Assembly (NCBI RefSeq): GCF_003248515.1
Contig: NZ_QFOB01000010.1
Location: 1 to 64,000, forward strand
Source: Sphingomonas sp.
GTDB lineage: Bacteria > Pseudomonadota > Alphaproteobacteria > Sphingomonadales > Sphingomonadaceae
Direction: 5' to 3'
DNA length: 64,000 nt
The notes below the pieces were generated by a model. That model was not told the origin of the DNA and did not search any database. It saw only the letters and a program-made list of their open reading frames with translations. A program made the position numbers and the translations under genes. This document shows positions 25,305 to 34,623 of this stretch, piece by piece (position 1 is the first letter of the stretch; each line of letters begins with the position of its first letter).

Positions 25305-26018
25305 ATGTCTGTCCGCCGTTCGCTCCTCGCCCTTGCCGCCCCCGTCGCCCTTCTGTCGCTCGGTGGTTGCGCCGCGCCGTTCCGCGCCGATGTCTCGCGT
25401 TTCCAGATGATGCCCGCACCGGAAGGGCAGACCTTCCTGATCCAGGCATCCGATCCGCAGATGCAGGGCGGGCTGGAATTCACCCATTACTCGCAGCTCA
25501 TCGCCGCGCGCCTGATCCAGCAGGGCTATCATCAGGTGGCGGGCGGCAAGCCGACGCTGATCGTCAATCTCGATTATGGCGTCGACAATGGTCATGAGAA
25601 GGTCGTGACGACGCCCGGCTTCGGCTATGGCGGATATGGTGGCTGGGGCGGGCCATGGGGTTATGGCGGCTTCGGCGGCCCCTGGGGGGGTTATGGTGGC
25701 CGGGGCTTTTACGGCCGTGGCTGGGCCTATGGCTGGAACGATCCCTTCTGGTATCAGCCGTTCGGCTATCCCGAGGTCAACAGCTATACCTATTATGTCA
25801 GCCACCTCGTGATGCGCATCAACAATGCCGAGGATGGCAAGGTGCTGTTCGAAGGCCGCGCCCGTGCCCGCTCCGTGTCAGATAGCCTGCCGGTCGTCAT
25901 TCCCAAGCTGATCGAGGCGATGTTCACCGGCTTTCCCGGCCGCTCGGGCGAGGATGTGCTCATCACCGTGCCGCCGGCCTCCAAGAGCGGTGGCACGGCT
26001 CCGGCCGGCGCCCACTGA
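25305..26018 (+). CDS. DUF4136 lipoprotein
   Basis: 237 residues. Lipobox LSLGGCAAP after a short signal, then a DUF4136 domain (FRADVSRFQMM, FLIQASDPQMQGGLEF, YSQLIAARLIQQGYHQV, KPTLIVNLDYGV). The middle is a Gly/Tyr/Trp-rich low-complexity insert (about residues 105-150) that splits the domain, and the C-terminal strand resumes with TYYVSHLVMRI. Outer-membrane or periplasmic; function unknown. ATG 25305. Confidence 0.88.
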   Translation: MSVRRSLLALAAPVALLSLGGCAAPFRADVSRFQMMPAPEGQTFLIQASDPQMQGGLEFTHYSQLIAARLIQQGYHQVAGGKPTLIVNLDYGVDNGHEKVVTTPGFGYGGYGGWGGPWGYGGFGGPWGGYGGRGFYGRGWAYGWNDPFWYQPFGYPEVNSYTYYVSHLVMRINNAEDGKVLFEGRARARSVSDSLPVVIPKLIEAMFTGFPGRSGEDVLITVPPASKSGGTAPAGAH

Positions 26019-26043
26019 TCCGGATCCGCAACGCTTGGAAGAA

Positions 26044-26074
26044 GGGCGCCCCGGCTGCGGGGCGCCCTTTTTTT
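26044..26074 (+). terminator. rho-independent terminator
   Basis: Perfect 9-bp stem GGGCGCCCC/GGGGCGCCC (26044-26052 with 26059-26067) with a six-base loop and seven T. It terminates the DUF4136 lipoprotein gene and lies between convergent genes. Confidence 0.92.
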
Positions 26075-26158
26075 GTCGGTCAATCACCCGTTTTCGGGGT
26101 GAGCCCGCCCCCGTCGCGCCGGGACAAGCCCTTGCGCGACGGTCGGGGCGGTCGCCGG

Positions 26159-27187
26159 TCAGGCCGCCTTCTTCAGGTGACGCCGCCCCAGCAGTTCGGC
26201 GATCTGCACCGCGTTGAGCGCCGCGCCCTTGCGCAGATTGTCGCTCACGCACCAGAGCGCGAGGCCATTTTCCACGGTCGGATCCTCGCGCACGCGGCTC
26301 ACATAGGTCGCATATTCGCCCACGCACTCGATCGGCGTCACGTATCCGCCGTCCTCGCGCTTGTCGACGAGCATGATGCCCGGCGCCTCGCGCAGGATGG
26401 ATTGCGCCTTCCTGGCCGAAATCTCTTCCTGGAACTCGATGTTGATCGCTTCCGAATGGCCGACGAACACGGGCACGCGCACGCACGTCGCGGTCACCTT
26501 GATCTTCGGATCGAGGATTTTCTTGGTCTCGACGACCATCTTCCACTCTTCCTTGGTGTAGCCGTCATCAAGGAAGCTATCGATGTGGGGGATCACGTTG
26601 AAGGCTATCTGCTTGGTGAACTTCTTCGGTTCGGCCGGATCGCCGACGAAGATGTTGCGGCTCTGCTCGAACAGTTCGTCCATCCCCGCCTTGCCCGCGC
26701 CCGAGACGGACTGATAGGTCGAGACGACCACGCGCGTGATCTTCGCCTCGTCGTGCAGCGGCTTCAGCGCCACCACCATCTGCGCGGTCGAGCAGTTGGG
26801 GTTCGCGATGATGTTCTTCTTCCGATAGCCGTCGATCGCCTCCGGATTCACCTCCGGCACGATCAGCGGCACGTCCGGATCCATGCGGTAGAGCGAGCTG
26901 TTGTCGATCACGGTGCAGCCGGCGGCCGCCGCGATCGGGGCATATTTCTTCGTCGCCTCCGATCCGATGGCGAACAGGGCCATGTCCCAGCCTGCCCAGT
27001 CGAAATGCTCGATGTTGCGGATCTTGTAGCGGCGGCCGGTCTCGCCAAACTCGATCTCGTCGCCCTGGCTGCGCGCGGAGGCGAGCACGGCCAGCTCATC
27101 GATTGGAAATTCGCGCTCGGCGAGGATGTTGAGCATTTCGCGACCGACATTGCCGGTCGCGCCCGCGACGACGACACGATAACCCAT
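26159..27187 (-). CDS. asd: aspartate-semialdehyde dehydrogenase
   Basis: 342 residues. N-terminal Rossmann start YRVVVAGATGNVGREML, active-site Cys in NPNCSTAQMV, and the VSTYQSVSGAGKAGMDEL segment. Converts aspartyl phosphate to the semialdehyde for lysine, methionine and threonine; dapE in this window is further down the same pathway. ATG 27187. Confidence 0.97.
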   Translation of the reverse strand: MGYRVVVAGATGNVGREMLNILAEREFPIDELAVLASARSQGDEIEFGETGRRYKIRNIEHFDWAGWDMALFAIGSEATKKYAPIAAAAGCTVIDNSSLYRMDPDVPLIVPEVNPEAIDGYRKKNIIANPNCSTAQMVVALKPLHDEAKITRVVVSTYQSVSGAGKAGMDELFEQSRNIFVGDPAEPKKFTKQIAFNVIPHIDSFLDDGYTKEEWKMVVETKKILDPKIKVTATCVRVPVFVGHSEAINIEFQEEISARKAQSILREAPGIMLVDKREDGGYVTPIECVGEYATYVSRVREDPTVENGLALWCVSDNLRKGAALNAVQIAELLGRRHLKKAA

Positions 27188-27294
27188 GATGGAAGCTCCT
27201 TTGACGCGGGCGCCTTAGAGCCTGATCGCCGAATGGGAAAGCGCTGCCTCTCGCCTGATCCCACGCCTTCGCTGCGTGCAAAAAGCGAAACGCT

Positions 27295-27326
27295 CCCTAT
27301 CCTGTACGAATAGGGCCTGACAGGAT
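27295..27326. promoter_or_regulatory. overlapping inverted repeats upstream of the MFS gene
   Basis: ATCCTGT (27299-27305) pairs with ACAGGAT (27320-27326), and CCCTAT (27295-27300) with ATAGGG (27310-27315), giving two mutually exclusive hairpins or a double operator. Between divergent asd and the MFS gene, so it could control either. Confidence 0.4.
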
Positions 27327-27362
27327 CGCCCGCCCGGCATAACGGCGAGCATCTCCAGCGAC

Positions 27363-28820
27363 ATGGCGGCGGGGAATCGTGAATTGACGCAACAGGATGC
27401 GGCCATACCATCGGTGGGGCTGGAGGGATGGCGCTTCGGCCTGGCGGTGGCCGCCATCAGCCTGGGCACAATGCTCACCATCATCGATGGCGCGATCGCC
27501 ACCGTGACGCTGCCCACCATCTCGCGCGATCTGCACGTCGATTCCTCGTCCGCCGTGCTGGTCGTCACGGTTTACCAGCTCGTGCTGGTCATGGCGCTGC
27601 TGCCCTTCTCCGCTCTGGGCGACCGGATCGGGCTGAAGCGCCTCTATCAGGGCGGGCAGGTCGTCTTCACGATCGCCACCATCCTCTGCTTCTTCGCGCA
27701 CAGCCTAGGCTTCCTGCTCGTTGTGCGCGCGCTTCAGGCGGCTGGGGCCGCGGCGGCGCTCTCCGTAATGGCGGCGATGATCCGCGTCATCTATCCGCCG
27801 AAGCATCTCGGCCGCGGGCTGGGGCTCAACAACATCATGGGCTCGGTCTCCGGGGCACTGGCGCCCTCCGCCGGCGGCCTCATCCTCGCGGTGGCGCCCT
27901 GGCCATGGGTGTTCGCCATGGCAGCTCCCTTCGCCATCCTGTCGCTCGCGCTCGGCCGCTGGGCGCTTCCGGACGTGCCGCCGCGCCAGACCGGCCCCTA
28001 CAACCTCGCCGGCGCGATGCTGAACATGGCGACGTTCGGTCTCGTCATTTCCGGGCTGGAGGCGCTGGTGCACGGCAATTCGCCCGTCGTGAGCCTCGCC
28101 ATCGTCGGCATCGGCCTGTTGTTCGGCGTCGCACTCGTCCTGCATGAGCGACATCAGGCGGCGCCGATCCTGCCGGTCGATCTGCTGTCACGCCCCGTGC
28201 TCGCCTTGTCGGTCACGGGCGCTTTCCTCGCGTTCAGCGCATCGCAGATGCTCATCCTTTCGCTGCCGTTCCGGCTCCAGCATGGCTACGGCCTCCAGCC
28301 CAGCGAGGTCGGCGCGATGCTCGCGCTCTGGCCGCTCACCACGATGATCGTCGCGCCGATCGCGGGCAGCCTGTCCGATCGCTATCCGGCCGGGCTGCTC
28401 GGCGGGATCGGCATGGTCATCGCCACCACGGCGCTGTGCCTGCTCGCCTTCCTGCCTGCGCACCCGGCCTATTTCGACGTGGCATGGCGCATGTCGCTGT
28501 GCGGCGCGGGCTTCGGCATGTTCCTTTCGCCCAATGCCCGGCTGATCGTGGGCTCCGCCCCGCGCGAGCGGGCCGCCTCGGCGGGTGGCCTCGTTTCCAC
28601 CACCCGTCTCGTCGGGCAGACGATGGGGGCCACCGGCGTCGCCACCGTGCTGGCGCTCGGCTTTGCCACTTCGCACGTGCCGGCGATGCTGGCGGCGGGC
28701 CTCGCCATCGTGGCCGGCCTGTGCAGCATCGCGCGGTTGCGCCCCTCCGTCCGCAACCCGACAGGGCATGAAACGAATGCGGCCCAGCCCGGCGCGCACG
28801 GCGATGTCGGCGCCGCCTGA
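27363..28820 (+). CDS. MFS transporter (DHA2/EmrB-like)
   Basis: 485 residues with about 14 hydrophobic segments. Motif A is ALGDRIGLKRLYQGGQ; TLPTISRDLHVDSS in the N-terminal part is typical of the drug:H+ antiporter-2 group. Probable efflux of toxic compounds; no specific substrate can be assigned. ATG 27363 gives the expected N-terminus. An operator-like repeat sits just upstream. Confidence 0.88.
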   Translation: MAAGNRELTQQDAAIPSVGLEGWRFGLAVAAISLGTMLTIIDGAIATVTLPTISRDLHVDSSSAVLVVTVYQLVLVMALLPFSALGDRIGLKRLYQGGQVVFTIATILCFFAHSLGFLLVVRALQAAGAAAALSVMAAMIRVIYPPKHLGRGLGLNNIMGSVSGALAPSAGGLILAVAPWPWVFAMAAPFAILSLALGRWALPDVPPRQTGPYNLAGAMLNMATFGLVISGLEALVHGNSPVVSLAIVGIGLLFGVALVLHERHQAAPILPVDLLSRPVLALSVTGAFLAFSASQMLILSLPFRLQHGYGLQPSEVGAMLALWPLTTMIVAPIAGSLSDRYPAGLLGGIGMVIATTALCLLAFLPAHPAYFDVAWRMSLCGAGFGMFLSPNARLIVGSAPRERAASAGGLVSTTRLVGQTMGATGVATVLALGFATSHVPAMLAAGLAIVAGLCSIARLRPSVRNPTGHETNAAQPGAHGDVGAA

Positions 28821-28918
28821 CAAAAATCAGGGCGAAGACGCCGGTAACCAAATCCTTACGCGGTCCGGTATAAGAGTCCGGTCATGAGGGGTCGAAACGC
28901 ACTTGATTGGAGCCGTGT

Positions 28919-29581
28919 ATGCGCGTCGCCCTGGAAACCTCCGCCCCGGATCGGGCCGGACTGCTGACCTCGCTGGTCGCGGGAGAGGGCAGCGCCACGC
29001 ATTCCTGGCTTCATTCCGCCGAACTGAACGCCGGCTCCGATGCGACTCGCAATCTTTCGGACATGCTGCATCTGCTGACGATGCTGCACGGCCCCCAGCC
29101 CGGCCTGATCGAGCTGGTCGCCGAACATAATATCTGGCCCGGCGGCGATGCCTGGCTGGCGGATGCCGCACGCGGCTTTGCCAACGAACGCGGCAATCTC
29201 GGCCAGCTGATCGTCGCGGCCGGCCCTGTACCGAGCACGCCCGGAGAGGCGGCGACGGTATCGGCGTTGCTCGCCCAGCGTCAGGCGATGGCGACGATTG
29301 CCCGGTCCGATCGATTCGGCTGCGCGATCGGCGCGGCCGTGGGCCTGCTGCACGATTGGCTGCCGATCCGCGCGACGATGGAAGCGGCGGCGGAACGGCT
29401 TAACGTGCCGTTCGCGCCCCTGCGCCTGCCAAGCGAGGACGATACCGCGCACATGCTGGCTTCCATGCCGGACAAGCCGCGACTGGAACGCACGCTGGTC
29501 TTCGGCGCGCGCCAGATCATGCTTCACCATCAGTGCCTGCTCGATCTGCTGGCGACGCGATCGAGCGCGCGGCTGGGCTGA
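28919..29581 (+). CDS. conserved hypothetical protein
   Basis: 220-residue soluble, mostly helical protein. Contains SDMLHLLTMLHGPQPGLIEL in the N-terminal half and two His in LHHQCLLDLL at the end. No signal peptide or recognised domain. ATG 28919 is preferred over an upstream GTG-type start at 28907. It follows the MFS gene after about 100 bases with promoter-like AT-richer sequence. Confidence 0.75.
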   Translation: MRVALETSAPDRAGLLTSLVAGEGSATHSWLHSAELNAGSDATRNLSDMLHLLTMLHGPQPGLIELVAEHNIWPGGDAWLADAARGFANERGNLGQLIVAAGPVPSTPGEAATVSALLAQRQAMATIARSDRFGCAIGAAVGLLHDWLPIRATMEAAAERLNVPFAPLRLPSEDDTAHMLASMPDKPRLERTLVFGARQIMLHHQCLLDLLATRSSARLG

Positions 29582-29672
29582 AGCCCCCCATCTGCCCAGG
29601 CGTGCAAGGCCGCACGCAGCCTGATATCAGGGGAGCGGCTTCGATCCTCGGCCGGCGGAGGCGATCATAGGC

Positions 29673-30026
29673 GTGACGGGTATCGGCGGCTTCTTCTTCC
29701 GCGCGAAGGATCCCGACGGGCTTCGCGCATGGTATGCCCAACATCTCGGCGTGGGCTCGGCGCCCTATGGCGCGTGGGAAACGCACGCCGGCCCCAGCGT
29801 CTTCTCGCCCTTCCCCGCCGACAGCGACTATTTCACCGCCGATCGGGGCTGGATGCTCAATCTGCGCGTGGACGATCTCGATGCGCTGTGCGCCAGCCTC
29901 CGCGCGGCCGGGATCGAGATCATCACCGATCCCGAATGGGATATGCCGGGCGTCGGCCGCTTCGTCCGCCTCCACGATCCGGAGGGCAATCCACTGGAAT
30001 TATGGCAGCCCGACGCCGCTGATTGA
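29673..30026 (+). CDS. VOC family (glyoxalase-like) protein
   Basis: 117 residues in two beta-alpha-beta-beta-beta units: GIGGFFFRAKDPDGLRAWY at the start and FVRLHDPEGNPLELWQP at the end, the classical VOC ends. Metal-dependent chemistry is typical, but the substrate is unknown. GTG start at 29673. Confidence 0.9.
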   Translation: MTGIGGFFFRAKDPDGLRAWYAQHLGVGSAPYGAWETHAGPSVFSPFPADSDYFTADRGWMLNLRVDDLDALCASLRAAGIEIITDPEWDMPGVGRFVRLHDPEGNPLELWQPDAAD

Positions 30027-30051
30027 GCGGGTCACGCGCCCTTCCCGCCCG

Positions 30052-30381
30052 TCACTTGCCCGGCCGTGCCGGATCGATCGCGAAGCCCGGGGCTTCCATC
30101 GCCTCCGCCGTCTTGGTCCTGCGATCATAGAGGCACAGGAAGGTGCCGGTTGCGCCCTTCATGAAGCGCTGGGGATAGGTGCCGCGCACCAGCAGCGCCG
30201 TCCTGGCGCTCCTGTCCGAAAAATCCAGCGGAGCGGAAACCTCGGGCGTCCGCAGTCCGGCGGCCGCGATGCAGGCGCGCCGGGCCGCCAGATGCATGCC
30301 GCTCCATGCGGCGGGCGTTGAGGCCGTGGAGGCCGTGGCTGGCATCGCCGCCGCCAGCATCATGATCGTCAGCCTTTTCAA
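30052..30381 (-). CDS. secreted protein, hypothetical
   Basis: 109 residues with a signal peptide (MKRLTIMMLAAAMPATASTA), two Cys (RACIAAAG and TFLCLYDRRT), and a small beta-rich remainder. The ATG overlaps the anmK stop (ATGA), so it is co-translated with anmK. The pairing suggests a periplasmic role, but none is known. Confidence 0.75.
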   Translation of the reverse strand: MKRLTIMMLAAAMPATASTASTPAAWSGMHLAARRACIAAAGLRTPEVSAPLDFSDRSARTALLVRGTYPQRFMKGATGTFLCLYDRRTKTAEAMEAPGFAIDPARPGK

Positions 30382-31493
30382 GCAACCCTCGCTTTCCTGT
30401 CGGGGGACCGGATCGTCCCGCCCGTCAGCGCGCGAGGCGCTCCGGTCGTTCCCGGAAAGCTGATCGGCAGGCCGCGCAGGCTGCGCACCGCCATATAGGC
30501 GAAACCCTCCGCCTCAGTCGCATCGCCATTCCAGCCGAGCGTCTCGATCGGCTCTGGCGCCAGACCGCACGCCTCCCCGATCATCGCCATCAGCGTGGGA
30601 TTATGTCGTCCGCCACCCGCCACGATCATCCGCCGGGGCGCTTCCGGCAGCAGCCGCAGCGCCAGCGCCACCGTCTCGGCCGTGAAGCGCGTCAGCGTCG
30701 CCGCGCCATCCTCCAGCCCGAGGCCGATGGCGGCCCGATCGGTGAAGTCGTGGCGATCGAGGCTCTTGGGCGCGGGCAGCGCGAACCAGGGATTGTCGAG
30801 CATCGTCGCCAGCACGCCCCCGTCCACGCGCCCCGCCGCCGCCAGCGCGCCCCCCGCATCGAAGGGGGCGCCCGTGTCATTCTCCACCCACTGATTGACG
30901 AGGCCATTGGCCGGCCCCGTATCGAAGGCGATCAGTTCGTCGCCCCCGCCGATAAAGGTGAGATTGCCGACCCCGCCGAGATTCAGCACCGCCACGGGCT
31001 TCGGCAGGGCGGCGCACAAGGCGCGATGATAGACGGGCAGCAGCGGCGCGCCCTGGCCGCCGGCCGCCACGTCCGCGATGCGAAGCTGATCGACCACCGA
31101 TATGCCCACACGCTCCGCCAGCGCGGCGCCGTCCCCGATCTGCCACGTCCAACCCCGATCCGGCCGGTGCGCGATCGTCTGGCCGTGAAAGCCCACCACG
31201 CCGATCGCGTCCGCCGAAAGGCCGGCCCGTTCCAGCAGGCGCTCCACCGCATCGGCATGGCGCGCCGTCAGCATCACTTCGGCGGTGCGGATCAGCCGAT
31301 CCTCGGCTGGATGCTCCATCTCCAAAGCGCGCTGCACCGCGCGCCGAATAGCGGCGCGCTCCTCCGTCGAATAATCGTCGCCCACGAAGGCGATCGGGCG
31401 GACATGTCCGTGCCCGTCCGTCTCGATCAGCGCCGCATCCACCCCGTCGAGCGAGGTGCCAGACATCAATCCGATCGCCAGCATCTTTTCCAT
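30378..31493 (-). CDS. anmK: anhydro-N-acetylmuramic acid kinase
   Basis: 371 residues, ASKHA fold. N-terminal GLMSGTSLDGVDAALIETDG (phosphate loop), GFHGQTIAHRP with the catalytic Asp region, LNLGGVGNLTFIGG, and FDTGPANGLVNQWV. It phosphorylates 1,6-anhydro-MurNAc during peptidoglycan recycling, consistent with MltA and other murein genes in the window. Start at 31493, or the in-frame ATG at 31484. Confidence 0.95.
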   Translation of the reverse strand: MEKMLAIGLMSGTSLDGVDAALIETDGHGHVRPIAFVGDDYSTEERAAIRRAVQRALEMEHPAEDRLIRTAEVMLTARHADAVERLLERAGLSADAIGVVGFHGQTIAHRPDRGWTWQIGDGAALAERVGISVVDQLRIADVAAGGQGAPLLPVYHRALCAALPKPVAVLNLGGVGNLTFIGGGDELIAFDTGPANGLVNQWVENDTGAPFDAGGALAAAGRVDGGVLATMLDNPWFALPAPKSLDRHDFTDRAAIGLGLEDGAATLTRFTAETVALALRLLPEAPRRMIVAGGGRHNPTLMAMIGEACGLAPEPIETLGWNGDATEAEGFAYMAVRSLRGLPISFPGTTGAPRALTGGTIRSPDRKARVA

Positions 31494-31588
31494 GCGGCGA
31501 TCCTAGCCGGGCCGGCACATGCGCGCCAACCCCGTCCACCCCCGGCGAGCCCCGCTCGATGCGTGCCGCCGTGCTGGATGGACGCCGT

Positions 31589-31630
31589 ATGCCGGGGCGG
31601 GGCGAGGCATCGCCCGCCCCGCCCCGGCAT
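31589..31630. terminator. 16-bp perfect hairpin between PEP-CTERM-type gene and anmK
   Basis: A perfect 16-bp inverted repeat (31589-31604 with 31615-31630, 10-base loop) begins 8 bases after the stop of the leftward PEP-CTERM-type gene. No T-tract follows on the minus strand, so it is either a terminator without a U-run or an RNA 3' stabiliser. Confidence 0.55.
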
Positions 31631-31637
31631 CATCCCG

Positions 31638-32258
31638 TCAGGCGAAGCGGACGCTCGCCCGCAGGCGGCGGCGCATCGTGCCACCCACCAGCCCGAACCC
31701 GCCGATGAACATCGCCCACGTCGCCGGCTCCGGCACGGCCGAAGGCCCGGCGCTGTAGGTAACATTGTCGAAGACGTAATAACCGCGAACGCCGTTGATC
31801 GTCACCTGATCCACAGCCCCGGCATAGCCCGACGCATAATAGCCGGCGGCAGCGCCCACATTCACCGTCGCCTTCACGATCCCGTCGAGAAGCAGATCAT
31901 AGGTGAGATTGCCGACCGTCGACGTGGTCGCGAAATACATGCCCTCGAACGTGACCGAATCGGCGAACGAAAAGCTCATGGCTTCCGTGGTGGAGCCGCT
32001 GGAGAGGCGGTTCGCCAGCATCACGTTCGGCGAGGACCCTGCCGGATAGAAGCCGTTCCCGGTGGAATTCCAGATTCCGAACTGATCGGAATCCCAGCTT
32101 ATCCCACCATAATTGGTCGGCACCGCCACCACGCCGGCACTGGCATTGACGTCATCGAAATTGACAATTGCGGCCTGTGTGGAGGCTGCCATCACCAAAG
32201 ACACCGCCATCGCGACGGCACCGAACAGCGCCTTCCTGTTCACACCACGCAACATCAT
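31638..32258 (-). CDS. PEPxxWA-CTERM sorting domain protein
   Basis: 206 residues: signal peptide (LFGAVAMAVSLVMAASTQAA), a beta-rich extracellular domain (NFDDVNASAGVV, SFADSVTFEGMYFATTST), and a C-terminal sorting signal VPEPATWAMFIGGFGLVGG followed by RRR, i.e. the PEPxxWA motif, a transmembrane helix and a basic end. Such proteins are processed by exosortase-type systems and exported, often with exopolysaccharide. ATG 32258 follows GGGGGATTG. Confidence 0.92.
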   Translation of the reverse strand: MMLRGVNRKALFGAVAMAVSLVMAASTQAAIVNFDDVNASAGVVAVPTNYGGISWDSDQFGIWNSTGNGFYPAGSSPNVMLANRLSSGSTTEAMSFSFADSVTFEGMYFATTSTVGNLTYDLLLDGIVKATVNVGAAAGYYASGYAGAVDQVTINGVRGYYVFDNVTYSAGPSAVPEPATWAMFIGGFGLVGGTMRRRLRASVRFA

Positions 32259-32437
32259 TTCAATCCCCCCTACTGACGAACACGGGAGAGCGCCTAACAT
32301 TACGTTAATCTGTACGAAACAGGATTTTCAGTGCTCTGCACACTGTTAACCATCTTCTTTCCGGTGCAAGGGCGCACGGCTGCCGCCACAACCCGTCTGT
32401 GGCCTCGCCCGCCCTCTCCTGCTAGAGGCGCGCCGCC

Positions 32438-33667
32438 ATGTCCCAATTCACGTCCGATCTCCTCCGCCTGCTCGACGAGCGCGGCTATATCCACCAGGTC
32501 ACCGATCCCGCCGCGCTGGATGCGCTGGCGTCCCAGTCGATCGTGCCCGGCTATATCGGCTTCGATCCCACCGCGCCTTCGCTGCATGTGGGCTCGCTCG
32601 TTCAGATCATGCTGCTCCGCCGGATGCAGCAGACCGGCCACAAGCCGATCGTGCTGATGGGCGGCGGCACCGGCAAGATCGGCGACCCCAGCTTCAAGGA
32701 CGAGGCGCGCAAGCTTCTGGCGGAAGACGGCATCGCCACCAACGTCGCCTCGATCAAGCGCATCTTCGAACGCTTCCTCACGTTCGGCGACGGGCCGACG
32801 GATGCGGTGATGGTCAACAATGCCGATTGGCTGGACAGGCTGGAATATATCCCCTTCCTGCGCGACGTGGGGCAGCATTTCTCGGTCAACCGGATGCTGA
32901 GCTTCGACAGCGTGAAGCTGCGCCTCGATCGCGAGCAATCGCTGAGCTTCCTCGAGTTCAACTACATGATTCTCCAGGCCTATGATTTCCTGGAATTGTC
33001 GCGCCGCGCCGGCTGCCGCCTGCAGATGGGCGGATCGGATCAGTGGGGCAATATCGTCAACGGCATCGAGCTGGCCCGCCGGATGGATCAGCGAGAGGTG
33101 TTTGGGGTCACCACTCCGCTCATCACCACGGCCGATGGCGGCAAGATGGGCAAGACGATGGCCGGCGCCGTCTGGCTGCACGAGGATCAGCTGCCGCACT
33201 TCGATTACTGGCAGTTCTGGCGCAACACCGACGATCGCGACGTGGGCCGCTTCCTGCGCCTGTTCACCGATCTGCCGCTGGACGAGATCGCCCGGCTGGA
33301 ATCGCTGCAAGGGGCCGAGATCAACGAGGCGAAGAAGGTGCTGGCGGACGAGGCGACGGCCATGTGCCGTGGCAGGGGCGCGGCCTCCGTCGCCGCCGCC
33401 ACCGCGCGCGCCACGTTCGAGGAAGGCGGCGCCGGAGATGCGCTGCCCAGGCTCTCCGTGCCGTCCGGTTCGATCGGCATCGTCCAGGCGCTCACCGTGC
33501 TCGGTCTCGCCGGATCGAACGGCGAGGCGCGCCGCAAGATCGCCGAGGGCGCCGTGCGCCTGAACGATCTGCCGATCAGGGACGAGAAGTTCGAGATCCA
33601 GTTGGAGGCCGATGTGAACGTGAAGATCAGCCTCGGCAAGAAGCGCCACGCTTTGCTGACGCGCTGA
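32438..33667 (+). CDS. tyrS: tyrosine--tRNA ligase
   Basis: 409 residues. DPTAPSLHVGSLVQI holds the HIGH-type motif, MGGSDQWGNIVNGIEL the Tyr pocket, and KMGKTMAGAVW the KMSKS-type loop; the C-terminal ~60 residues form an S4 RNA-binding domain (EARRKIAEGAVRLND). ATG 32438. Confidence 0.97.
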   Translation: MSQFTSDLLRLLDERGYIHQVTDPAALDALASQSIVPGYIGFDPTAPSLHVGSLVQIMLLRRMQQTGHKPIVLMGGGTGKIGDPSFKDEARKLLAEDGIATNVASIKRIFERFLTFGDGPTDAVMVNNADWLDRLEYIPFLRDVGQHFSVNRMLSFDSVKLRLDREQSLSFLEFNYMILQAYDFLELSRRAGCRLQMGGSDQWGNIVNGIELARRMDQREVFGVTTPLITTADGGKMGKTMAGAVWLHEDQLPHFDYWQFWRNTDDRDVGRFLRLFTDLPLDEIARLESLQGAEINEAKKVLADEATAMCRGRGAASVAAATARATFEEGGAGDALPRLSVPSGSIGIVQALTVLGLAGSNGEARRKIAEGAVRLNDLPIRDEKFEIQLEADVNVKISLGKKRHALLTR

Positions 33668-33680
33668 TCGGGAGCCCACG

Positions 33681-34559
33681 ATGATCATCGACGGCATTCC
33701 CAACTTCAAGACGATCGTCCGCGAGGTCTGGAAGCCGCTCGTCGGTCTGGTCGTGTGGGATGTGGCCGTCACCGGCTTCTATATCGTTTCGCCTTTCAAG
33801 GCGCCGTCCCTGCCGCTCACCCTGTTCGGCTCGGCGCTGGCGCTGTTCCTCGGTTTTCGCAGCAATTCCGCCTATCAGCGCTGGTGGGAAGGCCGGGGCC
33901 TGTGGGGCTCGCTCATCAATGCCTCGCGCAATCTTGCGCGCAATGCTGTGGCGTTTCTCGGCCGCAATGATCCGCGCGCGCGCGCCATCATCCTCCAGCA
34001 GATCGCCTATGTGCATGCCCTGCGCTGCCAGCTGCGCAGGCAGCCGCTGGACGAAAAGGTTCGCGCTTTCCTTCCCGATGCCGAGACCACCGCGCTGCTG
34101 GAAACGCAGAATCCGGCAAACAGCCTGCTGGAGGATATCGGGTGCCGCGTGGCCGCCGCCTTCAAGGAAGGCAGCATCGATACGATCCAGCAGACGCATC
34201 TCGACGCGATCCTGATCGATATCGCCAATGCGCAGGGCGGCATGGAGCGGATCAAGAATACGCCGCTCCCCAACCAGTATCGCTTCATGCCGGCGCTCTT
34301 CACGCGCCTTTTCTGCCTGCTGCTCCCGATCGGGCTGGTCGAGACGCTGGGTTATGTGACGCCCATCGGATCGACGGTGGCCAGCCTGATGTTCCTCGCC
34401 GTGTTCGCGATCGGGCAGGACCTGACCGATCCCTTCGCCAACAGCGTCCACGATCTCCCACTCTCGGCCATGTCACGCACGATCGAGGCCAATCTGCTGC
34501 AATCGCTGGGCGAACCGGCGCCTCCCCCACTTCAGCCGGAGCAGGGCATATTGTGGTGA
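33681..34559 (+). CDS. bestrophin family ion channel (copy 1)
   Basis: 292 residues, bacterial bestrophin (UPF0187): FKTIVREVWKPLVGLVVWD, PSLPLTLFGSALALFLGFRS, NSAYQRWWEGRGLWG, and the cytoplasmic segment DIANAQGGMERIKNTPLPNQ. Bestrophins are pentameric anion or cation channels. It is 13 bases after tyrS and faces a paralogue at 35318-36298 across an EI24-type gene. Confidence 0.92.
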   Translation: MIIDGIPNFKTIVREVWKPLVGLVVWDVAVTGFYIVSPFKAPSLPLTLFGSALALFLGFRSNSAYQRWWEGRGLWGSLINASRNLARNAVAFLGRNDPRARAIILQQIAYVHALRCQLRRQPLDEKVRAFLPDAETTALLETQNPANSLLEDIGCRVAAAFKEGSIDTIQQTHLDAILIDIANAQGGMERIKNTPLPNQYRFMPALFTRLFCLLLPIGLVETLGYVTPIGSTVASLMFLAVFAIGQDLTDPFANSVHDLPLSAMSRTIEANLLQSLGEPAPPPLQPEQGILW

Positions 34560-34623
34560 GGCCCCATGCGGCGGGAGTTTCCCGCCGGTGGAACTCCTCC
34601 ACCGACGGTCCATTGACGCGCTG

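Noticed and set aside
25620..25720. Gly/Tyr-rich repeats as a separate repeat element
   Set aside because: They stay in frame inside the DUF4136 lipoprotein and are a low-complexity protein segment, not a DNA repeat array.
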